A stretch of DNA of 64,000 bases from an uncultured Ectothiorhodospiraceae bacterium (GCA_937867305.1 CALMKJ010000022.1:26367-90366); one strand, 5' to 3'; counted from the first letter of the stretch, positions 1 to 8,900 are shown. A program made the numbers and translations. The notes: a model not told the origin generated them from the sequence alone.

Positions 1-218
1 TGGTGGACGAGATCCGTAAAACGCTAGAGACGGGCTCCGACCGAGGGGGGACCCGGATCGCCGACCTGCACGTCTGGCGCGTTGGCAAGAACGCCTACTC
101 CTGCGCACTCAGCGTCGTGACGTACGATGCGAGCGTGAACCCGGCTCGCGTGCGGGAGTGGCTCTCCGTGCACCAGGAGATCGTGCATTCAACCATCGAG
201 GTGCACGTCGGCTCGTGA
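1..218 (+). CDS. Cation diffusion facilitator (DmeF-like), C-terminal fragment
   Basis: Only the last ~71 residues lie in the window; the frame is open to the left edge, so the gene is cut by the window and not broken. The fragment contains LHVWRVGKNAYSCALSVVT, the pattern of the cytoplasmic C-terminal domain of CDF-family exporters of the DmeF (Co/Ni/Zn/Cd efflux) type. In that family this domain dimerises below the six-helix membrane part and helps sense metal. The GTG at base 3 is internal and not a start. Family assignment is fairly safe; the metal cannot be read from this piece. Confidence 0.7.
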   Translation, partial: VDEIRKTLETGSDRGGTRIADLHVWRVGKNAYSCALSVVTYDASVNPARVREWLSVHQEIVHSTIEVHVGS

Positions 219-248
219 CGGGGTCCGGCCGGCCGCAGGCGCGGTGAA

Positions 249-324
249 TGGTGCCGGTTGAGGGAGTCGAACCCCCGGCCTGCCGCTTACAAGGCGGCTG
301 CTCTACCAGCTGAGCTAAACCGGC
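249..324 (-). tRNA. tRNA-Thr(UGU)
   Basis: Read on the reverse strand, this 76-nt stretch folds as a full cloverleaf. It has a 7-bp acceptor stem (GCCGGTT with AACCGGC), a D arm GCTC...GAGC, and an anticodon stem GCCGC/GCGGC around loop CTTGTAA with anticodon TGT. The T arm has the TTCGACT loop, and the gene-encoded ACCA end is present. The anticodon UGU reads ACA/ACG threonine codons. It stands alone between the CDF gene tail and a small reverse-strand gene. Confidence 0.95.
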
Positions 325-385
325 GTCGCGGCGGATTCTAGGTGCCGGAGCGCGGTGGGTGCAACGCGGGCCAGGGTCTGCTCCC

Positions 386-688
386 TCAAGCGGCAGGCTC
401 GGCAAGCTCCTCGACCCACTCGAAGCCGATCTCCCAGGCGTGGCCGTCCTGGTCGGCCCAGGTCTGGAACGACTCCCGGGCCTCCAGCAGTACGTGCCGG
501 CCCGGCGTGTGCCACTCCGGCTCCGGAACGTCGTCGTCGCAGGTGAACCCGACGGGCAGGCGTTGCGCAGTGACCGCCAGCTTCAACGCCTCCTCGCGGC
601 TCGGCGCCTCGAGTAGCGCGTGATAGGTCTCCGCCAGGCCCCGGCCTTCCACGTCGCGGTAACTTGCCCAGATGCTCCAGCGTCTCAT
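386..688 (-). CDS. Small hypothetical protein (about 100 aa)
   Basis: I do not recognise a family. The predicted protein starts MRRWSIWASYRDVEGRGLAE, is acidic and rich in Trp and Glu, and ends EWVEELAEPAA. It has no signal peptide or membrane segment and looks like a small soluble cytoplasmic protein. The ATG at 688 was preferred over an in-frame TTG at 730 because the upstream 14 residues look non-coding; neither start has a clear Shine-Dalgarno. Reading frames on the opposite strand give low-complexity Arg/Pro/Ser products, which favours this strand. It could still be spurious. Confidence 0.5.
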   Translation of the reverse strand: MRRWSIWASYRDVEGRGLAETYHALLEAPSREEALKLAVTAQRLPVGFTCDDDVPEPEWHTPGRHVLLEARESFQTWADQDGHAWEIGFEWVEELAEPAA

Positions 689-1010
689 GTCGGTGCGCTC
701 GAATGGATGCCGACTCTCCCGATGCAACAACCGTGCACGGGGTGCCGAGAGGCCGCAATCACAAGGGGATGAGCCGTTCCTCCCTACGCTGTGTCGGCTC
801 GCCCGTCAACTGTCTCGACAGCGCGTGCGCCCTGACCGGTCCAATCTGTGAAGGCCCTCACGGAGATCGGGGCATTTCCGGGCGCTCATCGGAAAACTTG
901 ACACGTGCTCGACGCCTTTTCAACTCCAGAGAACCTTTCAAGTCAACTGGTTCTGGAATGCATCTCAGATGAATTAGTATGGTCCAGGGTGGGTGACGGA
1001 GGGCGCGAGG
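689..1010. other. Non-coding gap upstream of the Nudix gene, with an inverted repeat
   Basis: About 320 bases without a convincing gene and less GC-rich than the surroundings between 890 and 985. It contains TTGACA at 898-903 without a good partner at 17 bp. An inverted repeat follows: AGAACC (930-935), 13 bases, then GGTTCT (949-954). A TAGTAT element lies at 975-980, 30 bases before the Nudix start. This is the likely promoter/operator area of that gene; the regulator is unknown. Confidence 0.35.
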
Positions 1011-1433
1011 ATGGCTGAAGGTGTTTCCCGCTTTTCCGCCGGGGTGGTCGTCCTGCGCCGGCAGGGGGAGACCTGCCGCTTCCTCCTCCTGCGTTCCTTC
1101 CGCTACTGGGACTTCCCGAAGGGTCAGGTGGAGCCGGGCGAGGAGCCCATCGACGCCGCCCGTCGCGAGGTGAGGGAGGAGACGGGCATCACGGACCTGG
1201 ATTTCCGCTGGGGGTTCGACTACCGGGACACCCCACCGTATGGGCGCGGCAAGGTGGCCCGTTACTACGTGGCGGAGACCGCAGAGCACCACGTGACGCT
1301 CCCGGTGAACCCCGCACTCGGCCGTGCCGAGCACGAGGAGTTCCGGTGGGTGACCCGGGCCGCCGCGCGCGACCTGGTGGTCCCGCGGGTCGCCGCCATC
1401 CTGGACTGGGCGGTGTCCGTCGCCGGGTGCTGA
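1011..1433 (+). CDS. Nudix hydrolase (diadenosine tetraphosphatase-like)
   Basis: A 140-residue cytoplasmic Nudix protein. The Nudix box GX5EX7REUXEEXGU is intact from GQVEPGEE to REVREETGI (about residues 39-61); its glutamates bind the divalent metal. The order SAGVVVLR..., YWDFPKGQVEPGE and a downstream aromatic stretch resemble asymmetrical Ap4A hydrolases of the bacterial/animal type, which cut dinucleoside polyphosphates. The ATG at 1011 follows GGAGG at 997-1001; a GTG at 993 is possible but has a poorer site. It stands alone, convergent with the dynamin-like gene. Substrate assignment is inference from the motif context. Confidence 0.85.
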   Translation: MAEGVSRFSAGVVVLRRQGETCRFLLLRSFRYWDFPKGQVEPGEEPIDAARREVREETGITDLDFRWGFDYRDTPPYGRGKVARYYVAETAEHHVTLPVNPALGRAEHEEFRWVTRAAARDLVVPRVAAILDWAVSVAGC

Positions 1434-1531
1434 CCGGGCTCCCGGGTCGCGGGCTCGCCCGCACCGGTGCCGCCCCGGCAGGTGACCCGCCGGACGGCGC
1501 CGCAATGTCCTCCCGCCCTGGTTGAGAGGAG

Positions 1532-3073
1532 CTAGACTGCCCCGGCCCCGGCCGCTGGCGATTCCGCTGCCGCTGCCGGTCCGGGGGCTGCGGCGGGCCC
1601 CGGGGCCGCCGTCGCCCCGGGTGCCTCCACCCCGGACGGATTGGTGAAGCGGTCGTTCAAGCTCTGCACGTAGCGGTCCGCCTCGGCGAGAACCGTGGCG
1701 AGTCTCCGGCGGGCGCGCTTGCCCCAGCCCGCCGGACGGGTGAAGAAGATCGAGCGCCAGGGGGCGGTGTTGCGCGCGAACGCTTTGCGCAGGGACTCCC
1801 GGGTGAGCAGGTGCGGGATGTCGGCGCCGAGCCGTTGGCCGATGCGCCGGGCGTGCACGCGCCGGGCGGTGAAGTGGGCGTACAGCGCCAGGGCAAGCGC
1901 GGCCAGCACCCCGAGCGCGGTCCCGAGGGTCCGGGCGAGAGGTACCTCGCCGCTGCGCCACGCATCGAGCGAGACGTTCTGCCAGAAACCCGTGTACAGG
2001 CCGAGGGCCAGGCCCAGGACCAGGAGGACACCGGCAATGGCGGCGTCGGTCCAGAGCACCCGGCGCTTCCAGGTCTCCTTGGCCTGGCGCAAGCGAGGCA
2101 CCCAGTCGCCCTCGATGTTCTTCGCGGTCTTCTCCAGCACGCCCACGAGCCGGTAGGCGCGCTCCACCTCGACCTGGCGCATGCGGCCGTGGATCTCGGC
2201 CAGGTCCTGGTCGCGCTTGGCCTCGAAGCGCTGGCGCCTGACCGGGTCCTCGATGGGCACGGCGGCCTCGGGGCTGTAGATCCGGTAGAAGCGGCCGGCG
2301 GTGAGGCCGCGCTGGCCGAGGGCCCGCTGCCAGGCCGCAAACACCTCCTCGGGATTGTCCTCGCGCGCCGCGGTGTCGATCTGGTTCAGGACGTAGAGGA
2401 ACTTGTTGGAATCCGGCCGGTGGAAGGTGTTGGTGACCAGGTGCTCGAGGGTGTCCTGCATCGCCCCGGGCTCGGGGTGCCGGGCGTCGAAGAAGACCAG
2501 CACCAGGTCCGAGAGGTCCATGATGTGGTCGGTGATCCGCAGCGTCGACGTGCGCTGGGCATCGGCGTCGAATCCCGGGGAGTCGATCAGGATCTTGCCC
2601 TTCAGTTTCTCGCTGGGGCAGGTCTTCAGCTGGAGGTAGGCGTCGACCCGCCGGCCCTCTCCGGTCGCGACGGCCTCGATGTCGGCGCTCACCTGGTAGA
2701 AGGGGAAGCGCGGGTCGGCGTCGAGCGAAAGCCCGGGCAGGACGCGGCTCGTGCCGTCGTTGCTGTAGGTGATCACGGTGAACTTGTCGTCCACCGCCTG
2801 GTTCCCCGTGGACTGCAGCCGGGCCCCGAGGTAGTTGTTGATGAAGGTCGACTTGCCCGAGGAAAAGGTGCCCAGGACGGAGATGAGCGGCCACCAGGAG
2901 ACCCGCGTGGCGTAGGACTCATCGCGATCGAGCAGTCCGAGGCGGTAGGCTACGGCGTCCAGCTCGCGGAAGCTGTGCACCGACTCGAGGAGGACCGGGT
3001 TCTCCCGCTCCAGGTGGTGCTCCAGGCTGCGGATGCGCTGCTCGATCGGACGGGGTTCGGCGGCGTGGCTCAT
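1532..3073 (-). CDS. Dynamin-like GTPase with two C-terminal membrane helices
   Basis: A 513-residue predicted membrane-associated GTPase. G motifs are visible: P-loop GTFSSGKS (68-75), G3 DSPG (164-167) and G4 NQID (230-233). The FSSGKST form is typical of dynamin/EHD-type proteins rather than small Ras-like GTPases. A helical stretch follows, then two hydrophobic segments at about 345-365 and 385-405. The C-terminus is a low-complexity Ala/Pro/Gly tail of about 30 residues. Bacterial dynamin-like proteins bind or remodel membranes; the task of this one is unknown. It is divergent from sfsA, with 278 bases between, and has no operon partner on its strand. Confidence 0.8.
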   Translation of the reverse strand: MSHAAEPRPIEQRIRSLEHHLERENPVLLESVHSFRELDAVAYRLGLLDRDESYATRVSWWPLISVLGTFSSGKSTFINNYLGARLQSTGNQAVDDKFTVITYSNDGTSRVLPGLSLDADPRFPFYQVSADIEAVATGEGRRVDAYLQLKTCPSEKLKGKILIDSPGFDADAQRTSTLRITDHIMDLSDLVLVFFDARHPEPGAMQDTLEHLVTNTFHRPDSNKFLYVLNQIDTAAREDNPEEVFAAWQRALGQRGLTAGRFYRIYSPEAAVPIEDPVRRQRFEAKRDQDLAEIHGRMRQVEVERAYRLVGVLEKTAKNIEGDWVPRLRQAKETWKRRVLWTDAAIAGVLLVLGLALGLYTGFWQNVSLDAWRSGEVPLARTLGTALGVLAALALALYAHFTARRVHARRIGQRLGADIPHLLTRESLRKAFARNTAPWRSIFFTRPAGWGKRARRRLATVLAEADRYVQSLNDRFTNPSGVEAPGATAAPGPAAAPGPAAAAESPAAGAGAV

Positions 3074-3351
3074 CGTTGTGCTCCTGTGGCCGGCGCCAGG
3101 GCATCGGCGGCTGCGGTGGGCGTGGGTTTCTGGGAGAACCGCCCCGGCACCCGCTCGGGGCGTGGGGAGGTTTCCGGCACGGTCTGGTACTGCAAGGACG
3201 CGGGACCAGTATACCCCAGGGGTGGCCCGGGTCGTCGGCCGGGGAGGGGAAAGGGGGCGCCGGGGGAGAGATCCGGGGCCTGTGGCCGCGGGTCGCCCGG
3301 CTCCGGAAAGGGTGCGGACCGCGGGGGTGTTGCCCCCGGAGGCTGAGGCCC

Positions 3352-4065
3352 ATGCGATTCTCCTCGGCGCTGACCGAGGGCCGCCTGGCGCGGCGCTACC
3401 AGCGGTTCTTCGTGGACGTCGACCTGCCGGACGGCCGGCGGGTGACCGCCCACTGCCCGAACACGGGCTCGCTCATGGGTTGCGCGGACCCGGGGCTCCG
3501 GGTGTGGCTGAGCGACGTGTCCGGGGTGGGCCGCAAGCTGGACCTGCGCTGGGACCTCGTGGAGGTGGGGGGTGGCGCCCTCGTCGGTGTCAACACGCTC
3601 TTCGCCAACCGGCTGGTGCGCGAGGCCATCGGGGCGGGTGTGGTCCCGGAACTCGGGGGCTACGGGGAGGTGCGCGGGGAGGTCCGTTTCGGCAGTGAGG
3701 GAAGCCGGGTGGACCTGCTGCTGTCCCGCCCGGAGGGTGGGGCGCGCTGCTTCCTCGAGGTAAAGAATGTCACGGCCGCCGTTCAGGGGGGAGTTGCGCT
3801 CTTTCCCGACGCGGTGAGCCGTCGGGCGAGCAAGCACCTCCGGGAGCTGATGGCGGTGGTGGCGGGGGGTGAGCGGGCGGCCCTTCTGTTCTGCGTGCAG
3901 CGCGGCGACGTGGAGGAGGTCCGCCCTGCGGACGCCATCGACCCGGTCTACGGCCGCACGCTTCGGGAGGCCGTGGCCGCGGGAGTGGAGGTCCTGGCCT
4001 ACCGCGCCCGCGTGAGCCTCGCGGGCATCGCGCTCACCGACCGGGTCCCCGTGGTCTGCGAGTGA
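3352..4065 (+). CDS. sfsA: SfsA family DNA-binding protein
   Basis: 237 residues, the normal size for SfsA (sugar fermentation stimulation protein). Conserved blocks are present: AHCPNTGSLMGC near the N-terminus, RVDLLLS, FLEVKNVT, LFPDAVSRRASKHLREL and LLFCVQRGDVEEVRPADAIDPVYGRTL. The family carries an OB-like fold and a nuclease-like domain; E. coli SfsA binds DNA and raises maltose-gene expression, but its core role is poorly known. The ATG at 3352 follows GGAGG at a good distance. Just after the stop, an 11-base sequence (GCGCGAGGGGA) is repeated twice before the convergent moaC end. Confidence 0.93.
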   Translation: MRFSSALTEGRLARRYQRFFVDVDLPDGRRVTAHCPNTGSLMGCADPGLRVWLSDVSGVGRKLDLRWDLVEVGGGALVGVNTLFANRLVREAIGAGVVPELGGYGEVRGEVRFGSEGSRVDLLLSRPEGGARCFLEVKNVTAAVQGGVALFPDAVSRRASKHLRELMAVVAGGERAALLFCVQRGDVEEVRPADAIDPVYGRTLREAVAAGVEVLAYRARVSLAGIALTDRVPVVCE

Positions 4066-4107
4066 GCGCGAGGGGAGCGCGAGGGGAGCGGCCTCTCCCC
4101 GGAGCGG

Positions 4108-4599
4108 TCAGGGGGTCTCGGCCGGTGGGCGCCGCCAGGTGCCTGACTTGCCCCCGGATTTTTCCAGGAGCCGGATGTCGGTAAGGGTCATCCCCCGGTC
4201 GACGGCCTTGCACATGTCGTACACGGTGAGCAACGCGACCTGCACCGCGGTGAGGGCCTCCATCTCCACGCCGGTGGGCCCTACCGTCTCGGCCCGCGCG
4301 CGGCAGTGGACCGATGGCGGGTCGTCGTGGGGCTCGAGATCGAGCTCGACCCGGGTGAGGGCGATGGGGTGGCAGAGCGGGACGAGGTCGGCGGTCCGCT
4401 TCGAGGCCATGATCCCGGCGACCCGGGCCACGCCGAGCACGTCGCCCTTCTTGTGGCCGCCCTCGACGATGAGGCGCAGGGTGGCGGGAGCCATCCGGAT
4501 GGTGCCCTCGGCGACGGCGACTCGGTGGGTTGCAGGCTTGGGGCCGACGTCGACCATGTGGGCCTCGCCCGCGTCGTTGAAGTGGGTCAGCTCGCGCAT
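4108..4599 (-). CDS. moaC: Cyclic pyranopterin monophosphate synthase MoaC
   Basis: 163 residues. With MoaA it converts GTP to cyclic pyranopterin monophosphate, the first step of molybdenum cofactor synthesis. The N-terminus has [16 protein letters not shown]. The diagnostic [13 protein letters not shown] block and the helix [20 protein letters not shown] with [20 protein letters not shown] are all intact. The ATG at 4599 gives the family's usual N-terminus. It is divergent from moaD-moaE with 75 bases between, so the three genes probably share a control region. No moaA is in the window. Confidence 0.97.
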   Translation of the reverse strand: MRELTHFNDAGEAHMVDVGPKPATHRVAVAEGTIRMAPATLRLIVEGGHKKGDVLGVARVAGIMASKRTADLVPLCHPIALTRVELDLEPHDDPPSVHCRARAETVGPTGVEMEALTAVQVALLTVYDMCKAVDRGMTLTDIRLLEKSGGKSGTWRRPPAETP

Positions 4600-4674
4600 A
4601 CACTGTGCCTTGCGGTGCGGGGGCATACTGGACACCCCGGGGGGCAGCCCTCGGTGGGGCGGAAGGAGGTGAGG

Positions 4675-4908
4675 GTGGCAATCACGGTACGGTACTTTGC
4701 CAGCCTGAAGGAACGGATGGGAAGGGCCGGGGACTCCCTGGGACCGGGCGCCGCGGGCACGGTGCGGGAGGTCTGGGAGCAGGTGGGGGGCGGCGTGCCC
4801 CTGCCGCCCCACACGCTGGTGGCGGTCAACCTGGAGTACGTCGACCCCTCGCACCCGGTGCGCGACGGTGACGAGGTGGCCTTCTTCCCACCCGTCACGG
4901 GGGGCTGA
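4675..4908 (+). CDS. moaD: Molybdopterin synthase small subunit MoaD
   Basis: 77 residues with the ubiquitin-like pattern [14 protein letters not shown]... and the C-terminal Gly-Gly (FFPPVTGG). The Gly-Gly end is adenylated and then thiocarboxylated so that MoaD can donate sulfur to cyclic pyranopterin monophosphate. The GTG start at 4675 has a strong GGAGG at 4665-4669. An ATG further upstream would extend the protein into the moaC promoter region and was rejected. The moaE start follows 4 bases after the stop, so the two subunits are co-translated. Confidence 0.95.
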   Translation: MAITVRYFASLKERMGRAGDSLGPGAAGTVREVWEQVGGGVPLPPHTLVAVNLEYVDPSHPVRDGDEVAFFPPVTGG

Positions 4909-4912
4909 GCCC

Positions 4913-5368
4913 ATGCGGGTGGAGATTCGAACGACGCCCTTCGACCCCTGGTCCGAGCTCGCGGCCTGGACCTCGCCGGTGGGGGACTCCGGGGCGGGGG
5001 ACTCCGGCGCGGCGGATGCCGGCGCCACGGCGGTGTTCGTGGGCACGACCCGCGATTTCAACGGCCCCCATGCCGTGCGGGAGATGACGCTCGAGCACTA
5101 CCCGGGGATGACCGAGCGTTACCTCGAGCGCATCGCGGGGGAGGCCACGGAGCGCTGGGCACTTCTCGACGTCCTGGTCGTGCACCGGGTGGGGCAGCTG
5201 CTGCCCGGCGACCCCATCGTCCTCGTGGCCGCGCGGTCCGCCCACCGGGGGCCTGCCCTGGATGCCTGCCGCTACCTCATCGAGGAGCTGAAGCATCGGG
5301 CGCCCCTCTGGAAAAAAGAGGTGACCCCGGGGGGCGACCGCTGGGTGGAGAGCAATACGCCCGGTTGA
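4913..5368 (+). CDS. moaE: Molybdopterin synthase catalytic subunit MoaE
   Basis: 151 residues. MoaE holds the active site that inserts two dithiolene sulfurs using MoaD-thiocarboxylate. Family blocks are present: [58 protein letters not shown] and the catalytic-lysine stretch APLWKKE. Between the first helix and the FVG strand (residues 24-38) there is an extra Gly/Asp/Ser/Ala loop, [15 protein letters not shown]. It is encoded by three 15-bp repeats and is not part of the normal family core. The rest is intact, so the enzyme should be active. Confidence 0.96.
   Translation: MRVEIRTTPFDPWSELAAWTSPVGDSGAGDSGAADAGATAVFVGTTRDFNGPHAVREMTLEHYPGMTERYLERIAGEATERWALLDVLVVHRVGQLLPGDPIVLVAARSAHRGPALDACRYLIEELKHRAPLWKKEVTPGGDRWVESNTPG
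4982..5026 (+). repeat. Three 15-bp tandem repeats inside moaE
   Basis: Three in-frame copies of a 15-bp unit encode [10 protein letters not shown] and ADAGA. The first two are nearly identical at the DNA level and the third has diverged. They expand a surface loop of MoaE without changing the frame. Slipped-strand expansion is the simplest origin. Confidence 0.8.
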
Positions 5369-5382
5369 CCGGGGAGGCCGCC

Positions 5383-5406
5383 GCGGCCCGGGCGCAACCG
5401 GGCCGC
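5383..5406. terminator. GC-rich hairpin between convergent moaE and glnD
   Basis: A perfect 9-bp inverted repeat, GCGGCCCGG - GCGCAA - CCGGGCCGC, lies in the 61-base gap between the two convergent stops. No T run follows on either strand, so it is only a candidate bidirectional terminator or transcript-end stabiliser. Confidence 0.4.
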
Positions 5407-5429
5407 CGCCTCGGCCCGGCGCTCGGGGC

Positions 5430-8102
5430 TCAGTCCGCCAGCGCCCTCAGCACGTGTTCCCTCAGGCGCGCGCACGCGGGCGCCGCGAGGGGCTCGCCGC
5501 TGCGATCCGTGACGTAGAAGAGGTCCTCGACCCGTTCCCCGAAGGTCGCGATGCGGGCGCTGTGCAGGCTCACGCCGCCTTCGCTCAGGGCGACGGCGAT
5601 CCGCGCCAGTACGCCCGGCCGGTCGGTGGCCGTCACCTCGACGACCGTGCGCCCGGCCACGTCGTCCCGGTACCGCACCTCGGTGGACACTGCGAAGTGC
5701 CGCAGGCGCCGGTGCGCCCTGCGGCTCACCGGCGCCGGTGGGCCGGAGATGGCAACGAGCTCCCGGCGCAGGGTGTCCGAGACCTCGCGCAGGCGCTCCG
5801 GGTCCGTGAGGGGCCCGCCGTTCTCGTCGAGCACGATGAACGTGTCCAGCACCGTGCCGTCGCGGGAGGTGACGATCCGGGCGTCCTGCACGTCGAGGCC
5901 GAGCCGGTCCAACACCGTGGTCGCGGTCGCGAAGAGATAGTCCCGATCGCGGGTGAGGACGAAGACCTCGGTGCCGCCGCGCCGGCTCCGGGGGCTCACC
6001 TCCACCAGGGGAAAGTCCTCCGGCGAGTTGTAGATCACCGCTCGCGCGTGGCGCGCGATCTCCTCCGGCGAGTGGCGCAGGAAGTAGTCCTCCGGCAGCC
6101 CGTCCCAGAACCGCGCGACGCGCACGTCGGTGCGCCGGAGCTCGGTCAGCCGTCCCCAGGCCTCGTCCCTCGCCTCGGCGACGAGCTCGGCCTTGTCCAC
6201 CGGGTTCTCGAGCCCACGGCGCAGGGCGCGCAGCGTGGCCTCGTAGAGCTCGAGGAGCAGCGCCGCCTTCCAGCCGTTCCAGACCCTGGGGCTGGTGCCG
6301 CGGATGTCCGCGACCGTGAGCACGTACAGGTAGTTCAGGTGGACCTCGTTGCCCACGATTCGCGCGAAACGGTCCACGACGACCGGGTCCGTGATGTCCT
6401 CGCGCCGGGCCGTGCTCGACATCGTCAGGTGGTGACGCACCAGCCAGGCCACCAGGCGGGCGTCGTGGGCGCTCAGGTCGTGGCGCAGGCAGAACTGCAG
6501 CGCGTCCGCCGCGCCGAGCTCGGAGTGGTCCCCCCCGCGCCCCTTGGCGATGTCGTGGAACAGCGCGGCGAGGTAGGCCAGCTCCGGCTTCGGCAGGGCG
6601 TTCATCGCCTCCACCGCCCGGGGTGTCTCCTCGGCTCCCCCGCCGGAAGCGAGGCGGCGGAGGTTGCGCACCACCGCGAGGGTGTGCTCGTCGACGGTGT
6701 AGACGTGGAAGAGGTCGTACTGCATCTGGCCCACGATGGCCCCGAACGCGGGGACGTAGCCTGCGAGCACCCCGTAGCGGTGCATGGCGCGCAGGGCGTG
6801 GGTCACGCCCCGTGGCTGGCGCAGGACCTCGAGGAACAGGCTGCGATTGCGGATGTCGGCGCGGAAGGCGTCGTTGATGAGGTGGCGGTGGTCGCGGATG
6901 AGACGGATGGTCGATGCGCGCACCCCCCGCAGGCCCGGGTTCTGCTGCAGGATCAGGAACACCTCCAGCAGCGCGAAGGGGTAGCGCTCGAAGACGCGCG
7001 CGGCGGTGGCCTCCACGTAGCCGTCCCGAGCACGGAAACGGGAGTTGATCGGCGTGGTCCCGCCCGGCTCGTCGGCGGTCAGGATGGCCTCCCGGAAGAG
7101 CTGCAGCAGCAGCTCCGCGAGGCGGTCGATCTCGCCGATCGCCCGGTAGTAGTCCTTCATGAAGCGCTCGACGCCGAGCTGGTGGCCGTCGTCGCGGTAG
7201 CCGAAGGACTGTGCGAGGGCCCGCTGATGGTCGAACAGCAGGCGGTCCTCGCGCCGGCCGGTCAGGTCGTGCAGGCCGAACCGCACGCGCCACAGGAAGT
7301 CGCGCGCCTCGATGAGCGTCGCGTACTCGTTGCGGTGAAGGAACCCGGTCCGGACCAAATCGCCGAGGTCGTCCGCGCCGAAGTGCCGTTTCAGGACCCA
7401 GCCGATGAGCTGGACGTCCCGCAGGCCCCCGAGGCCCTCCTTCACGTTCGGTTCCAGGTTGTAGACGGCGTCGTCGAGCCTGGCGTGGCGTGCCTGCTGC
7501 TCGGCGAGCTTCGCGGCGAAGAACTCGGCGCTCGGCCAGATGCGCTCGCGACCCGTCGCCTCGCGCATCCCTTCGAAGAGCCCCGGCGAGCCGGCGAGGT
7601 GGCGCGACTCCATCAGGTTCGTGACCACCGTGAGGTCGGCGCGGGCCTCCCGCGCGCAGTCCTCCACGGTGCGCACGCTGTGCCCCACCTCCAGCCCGAC
7701 GTCCCAGAGCAGGGTGAGGTAGCGCTCGACCTCGCGCGCGCAGCGCTCCTGGCACTCGGGCTCGATGACGACCATGACGTCGATGTCGGAGGACGGGAAG
7801 AGCTCGCGCCGCCCGTAGCCCCCCACGGCCACCAGCGCCGCCGACGCGGCGTGGGGACCCAGGACGTGGCCCCAGAGGCCCGTCAGGACCTGGTCCGTAA
7901 GGTCCGAGGTCTGGTGCAGCAGCTCGCCCACCGCGAGCCCGGCCTGGTAGTGGAGTTGGATCTCCCGGCGTGCGCCCCTCAGGGCCTCGCGCAGGCCGGC
8001 GGCGAGGCCGCCCTCCGGCAGCGCCGACGCGAGCGCCTGCACGTCGAGGAGGGGGGCGCCGATGGGGGTGTCGTCGTCGGGGGCGGGCCCGGCCTCGCTC
8101 AC
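5430..8102 (-). CDS. glnD: Bifunctional uridylyltransferase/uridylyl-removing enzyme GlnD
   Basis: 890 residues, the same length as E. coli GlnD. It senses glutamine and adds or removes UMP on PII proteins (GlnB/GlnK), controlling nitrogen metabolism. The order is a nucleotidyltransferase domain (GGYGRREL at 94-101, DID at 106-108), then an HD hydrolase domain (LFHDIAKGRGGDHSELG, His516-Asp517), then two C-terminal ACT domains. The first ACT starts near VFVLTRDRDYLFA and the second near VEVTATDRPGVLARIA. The GTG start overlaps the map stop by 4 bases (GTGA), so the two are translationally coupled. An in-frame extension to 8477 lies antisense-free only by chance and covers map, so it was rejected. 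Confidence 0.97.
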   Translation of the reverse strand: MSEAGPAPDDDTPIGAPLLDVQALASALPEGGLAAGLREALRGARREIQLHYQAGLAVGELLHQTSDLTDQVLTGLWGHVLGPHAASAALVAVGGYGRRELFPSSDIDVMVVIEPECQERCAREVERYLTLLWDVGLEVGHSVRTVEDCAREARADLTVVTNLMESRHLAGSPGLFEGMREATGRERIWPSAEFFAAKLAEQQARHARLDDAVYNLEPNVKEGLGGLRDVQLIGWVLKRHFGADDLGDLVRTGFLHRNEYATLIEARDFLWRVRFGLHDLTGRREDRLLFDHQRALAQSFGYRDDGHQLGVERFMKDYYRAIGEIDRLAELLLQLFREAILTADEPGGTTPINSRFRARDGYVEATAARVFERYPFALLEVFLILQQNPGLRGVRASTIRLIRDHRHLINDAFRADIRNRSLFLEVLRQPRGVTHALRAMHRYGVLAGYVPAFGAIVGQMQYDLFHVYTVDEHTLAVVRNLRRLASGGGAEETPRAVEAMNALPKPELAYLAALFHDIAKGRGGDHSELGAADALQFCLRHDLSAHDARLVAWLVRHHLTMSSTARREDITDPVVVDRFARIVGNEVHLNYLYVLTVADIRGTSPRVWNGWKAALLLELYEATLRALRRGLENPVDKAELVAEARDEAWGRLTELRRTDVRVARFWDGLPEDYFLRHSPEEIARHARAVIYNSPEDFPLVEVSPRSRRGGTEVFVLTRDRDYLFATATTVLDRLGLDVQDARIVTSRDGTVLDTFIVLDENGGPLTDPERLREVSDTLRRELVAISGPPAPVSRRAHRRLRHFAVSTEVRYRDDVAGRTVVEVTATDRPGVLARIAVALSEGGVSLHSARIATFGERVEDLFYVTDRSGEPLAAPACARLREHVLRALAD

Positions 8103-8866
8103 AGGCTCTCGTCCGAGCGCAGCGTGAGTACCTCGCAGCCCTCGGGGGTGACCAGCACCGTGTGCTCCCACTGGGCCGAGAGGCTGTGGTCCTTGGTGAC
8201 GACGGTCCAACCGTCGGGCAGCACCTTCACCTGGCGTTTGCCCGCGTTCAGCATGGGCTCGATCGTGAACGTCATGCCGGGCTGCAGGACGAGGGAGGTC
8301 TTCGGGTCGTCGTAGTGCAGCACCTGCGGGTCCTCGTGGAACTCCCGCCCGATCCCGTGCCCGCAGTACTCGCGCACGACGCTGCAGCCGTTCGCCTCCG
8401 CGTGGCGCTGGATCACCCGTCCGATGGTGCGCAGGGAGGCGCCGGCACGGACCTCGGCGAGGCCGAGGAGCAGGCACTCCCGGCTCACCTGGGAGACCCT
8501 GCGGGCCTGAACGGAGACCTCGCCGATGAGGAACATCTGGCTCGTGTCCCCGTAGTAGCCGTCCTTGATGACGGTCACGTCGATGTTGACGATGTCCCCA
8601 CCGCGCAGCACGCGATCACCGGGGATGCCGTGACAGACCTGCTGGTTCACCGAGGTGCAGATGGACTTCGGGAACCCGTGGTAGTTGAGCGGCGCCGGCA
8701 CGGCGCCCTGCACCCTCACGATGTGGTCGTGGCAGACCCGGTCGAGCTCCTCCGTGGTGACGCCCGCCTGGACGTGGGGTGCCACGACCTCGAGCACCTC
8801 GGCGGCGAGGTGCCCGGCGACGCGCATCTTCTGGATCTCCTCGGGGGTCTTGATCGTGACGGCCAT
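8099..8866 (-). CDS. map: Methionine aminopeptidase, type I
   Basis: 255 residues. It removes the N-terminal methionine from nascent proteins in the cytoplasm. Conserved type I blocks are seen: [42 protein letters not shown] (metal Asp residues), [15 protein letters not shown] (metal His), TFTIEPML (Glu) and [15 protein letters not shown] (Glu). The ATG at 8866 gives the standard N-terminus [15 protein letters not shown]; the ribosome site is weak. It is divergent from rpsB, as in many Proteobacteria, and followed by glnD with a 4-base overlap. Confidence 0.97.
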   Translation of the reverse strand: MAVTIKTPEEIQKMRVAGHLAAEVLEVVAPHVQAGVTTEELDRVCHDHIVRVQGAVPAPLNYHGFPKSICTSVNQQVCHGIPGDRVLRGGDIVNIDVTVIKDGYYGDTSQMFLIGEVSVQARRVSQVSRECLLLGLAEVRAGASLRTIGRVIQRHAEANGCSVVREYCGHGIGREFHEDPQVLHYDDPKTSLVLQPGMTFTIEPMLNAGKRQVKVLPDGWTVVTKDHSLSAQWEHTVLVTPEGCEVLTLRSDESL

Positions 8867-8900
8867 GGGTCTGGGGTCTCGGGCCGGTGCGGCAGGCCGA

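Noticed and set aside
858..3346. Long reading frames on both strands over the dynamin-like gene
   Set aside because: They translate to Arg/Pro/Gly/His-rich sequence without family motifs, and the GTPase frame has all G motifs. High GC keeps other frames open.
5272..8315. 800-950 aa frames overlapping glnD and map
   Set aside because: GlnD and Map are complete and unmistakable; the other frames are shadows with no recognisable domains.
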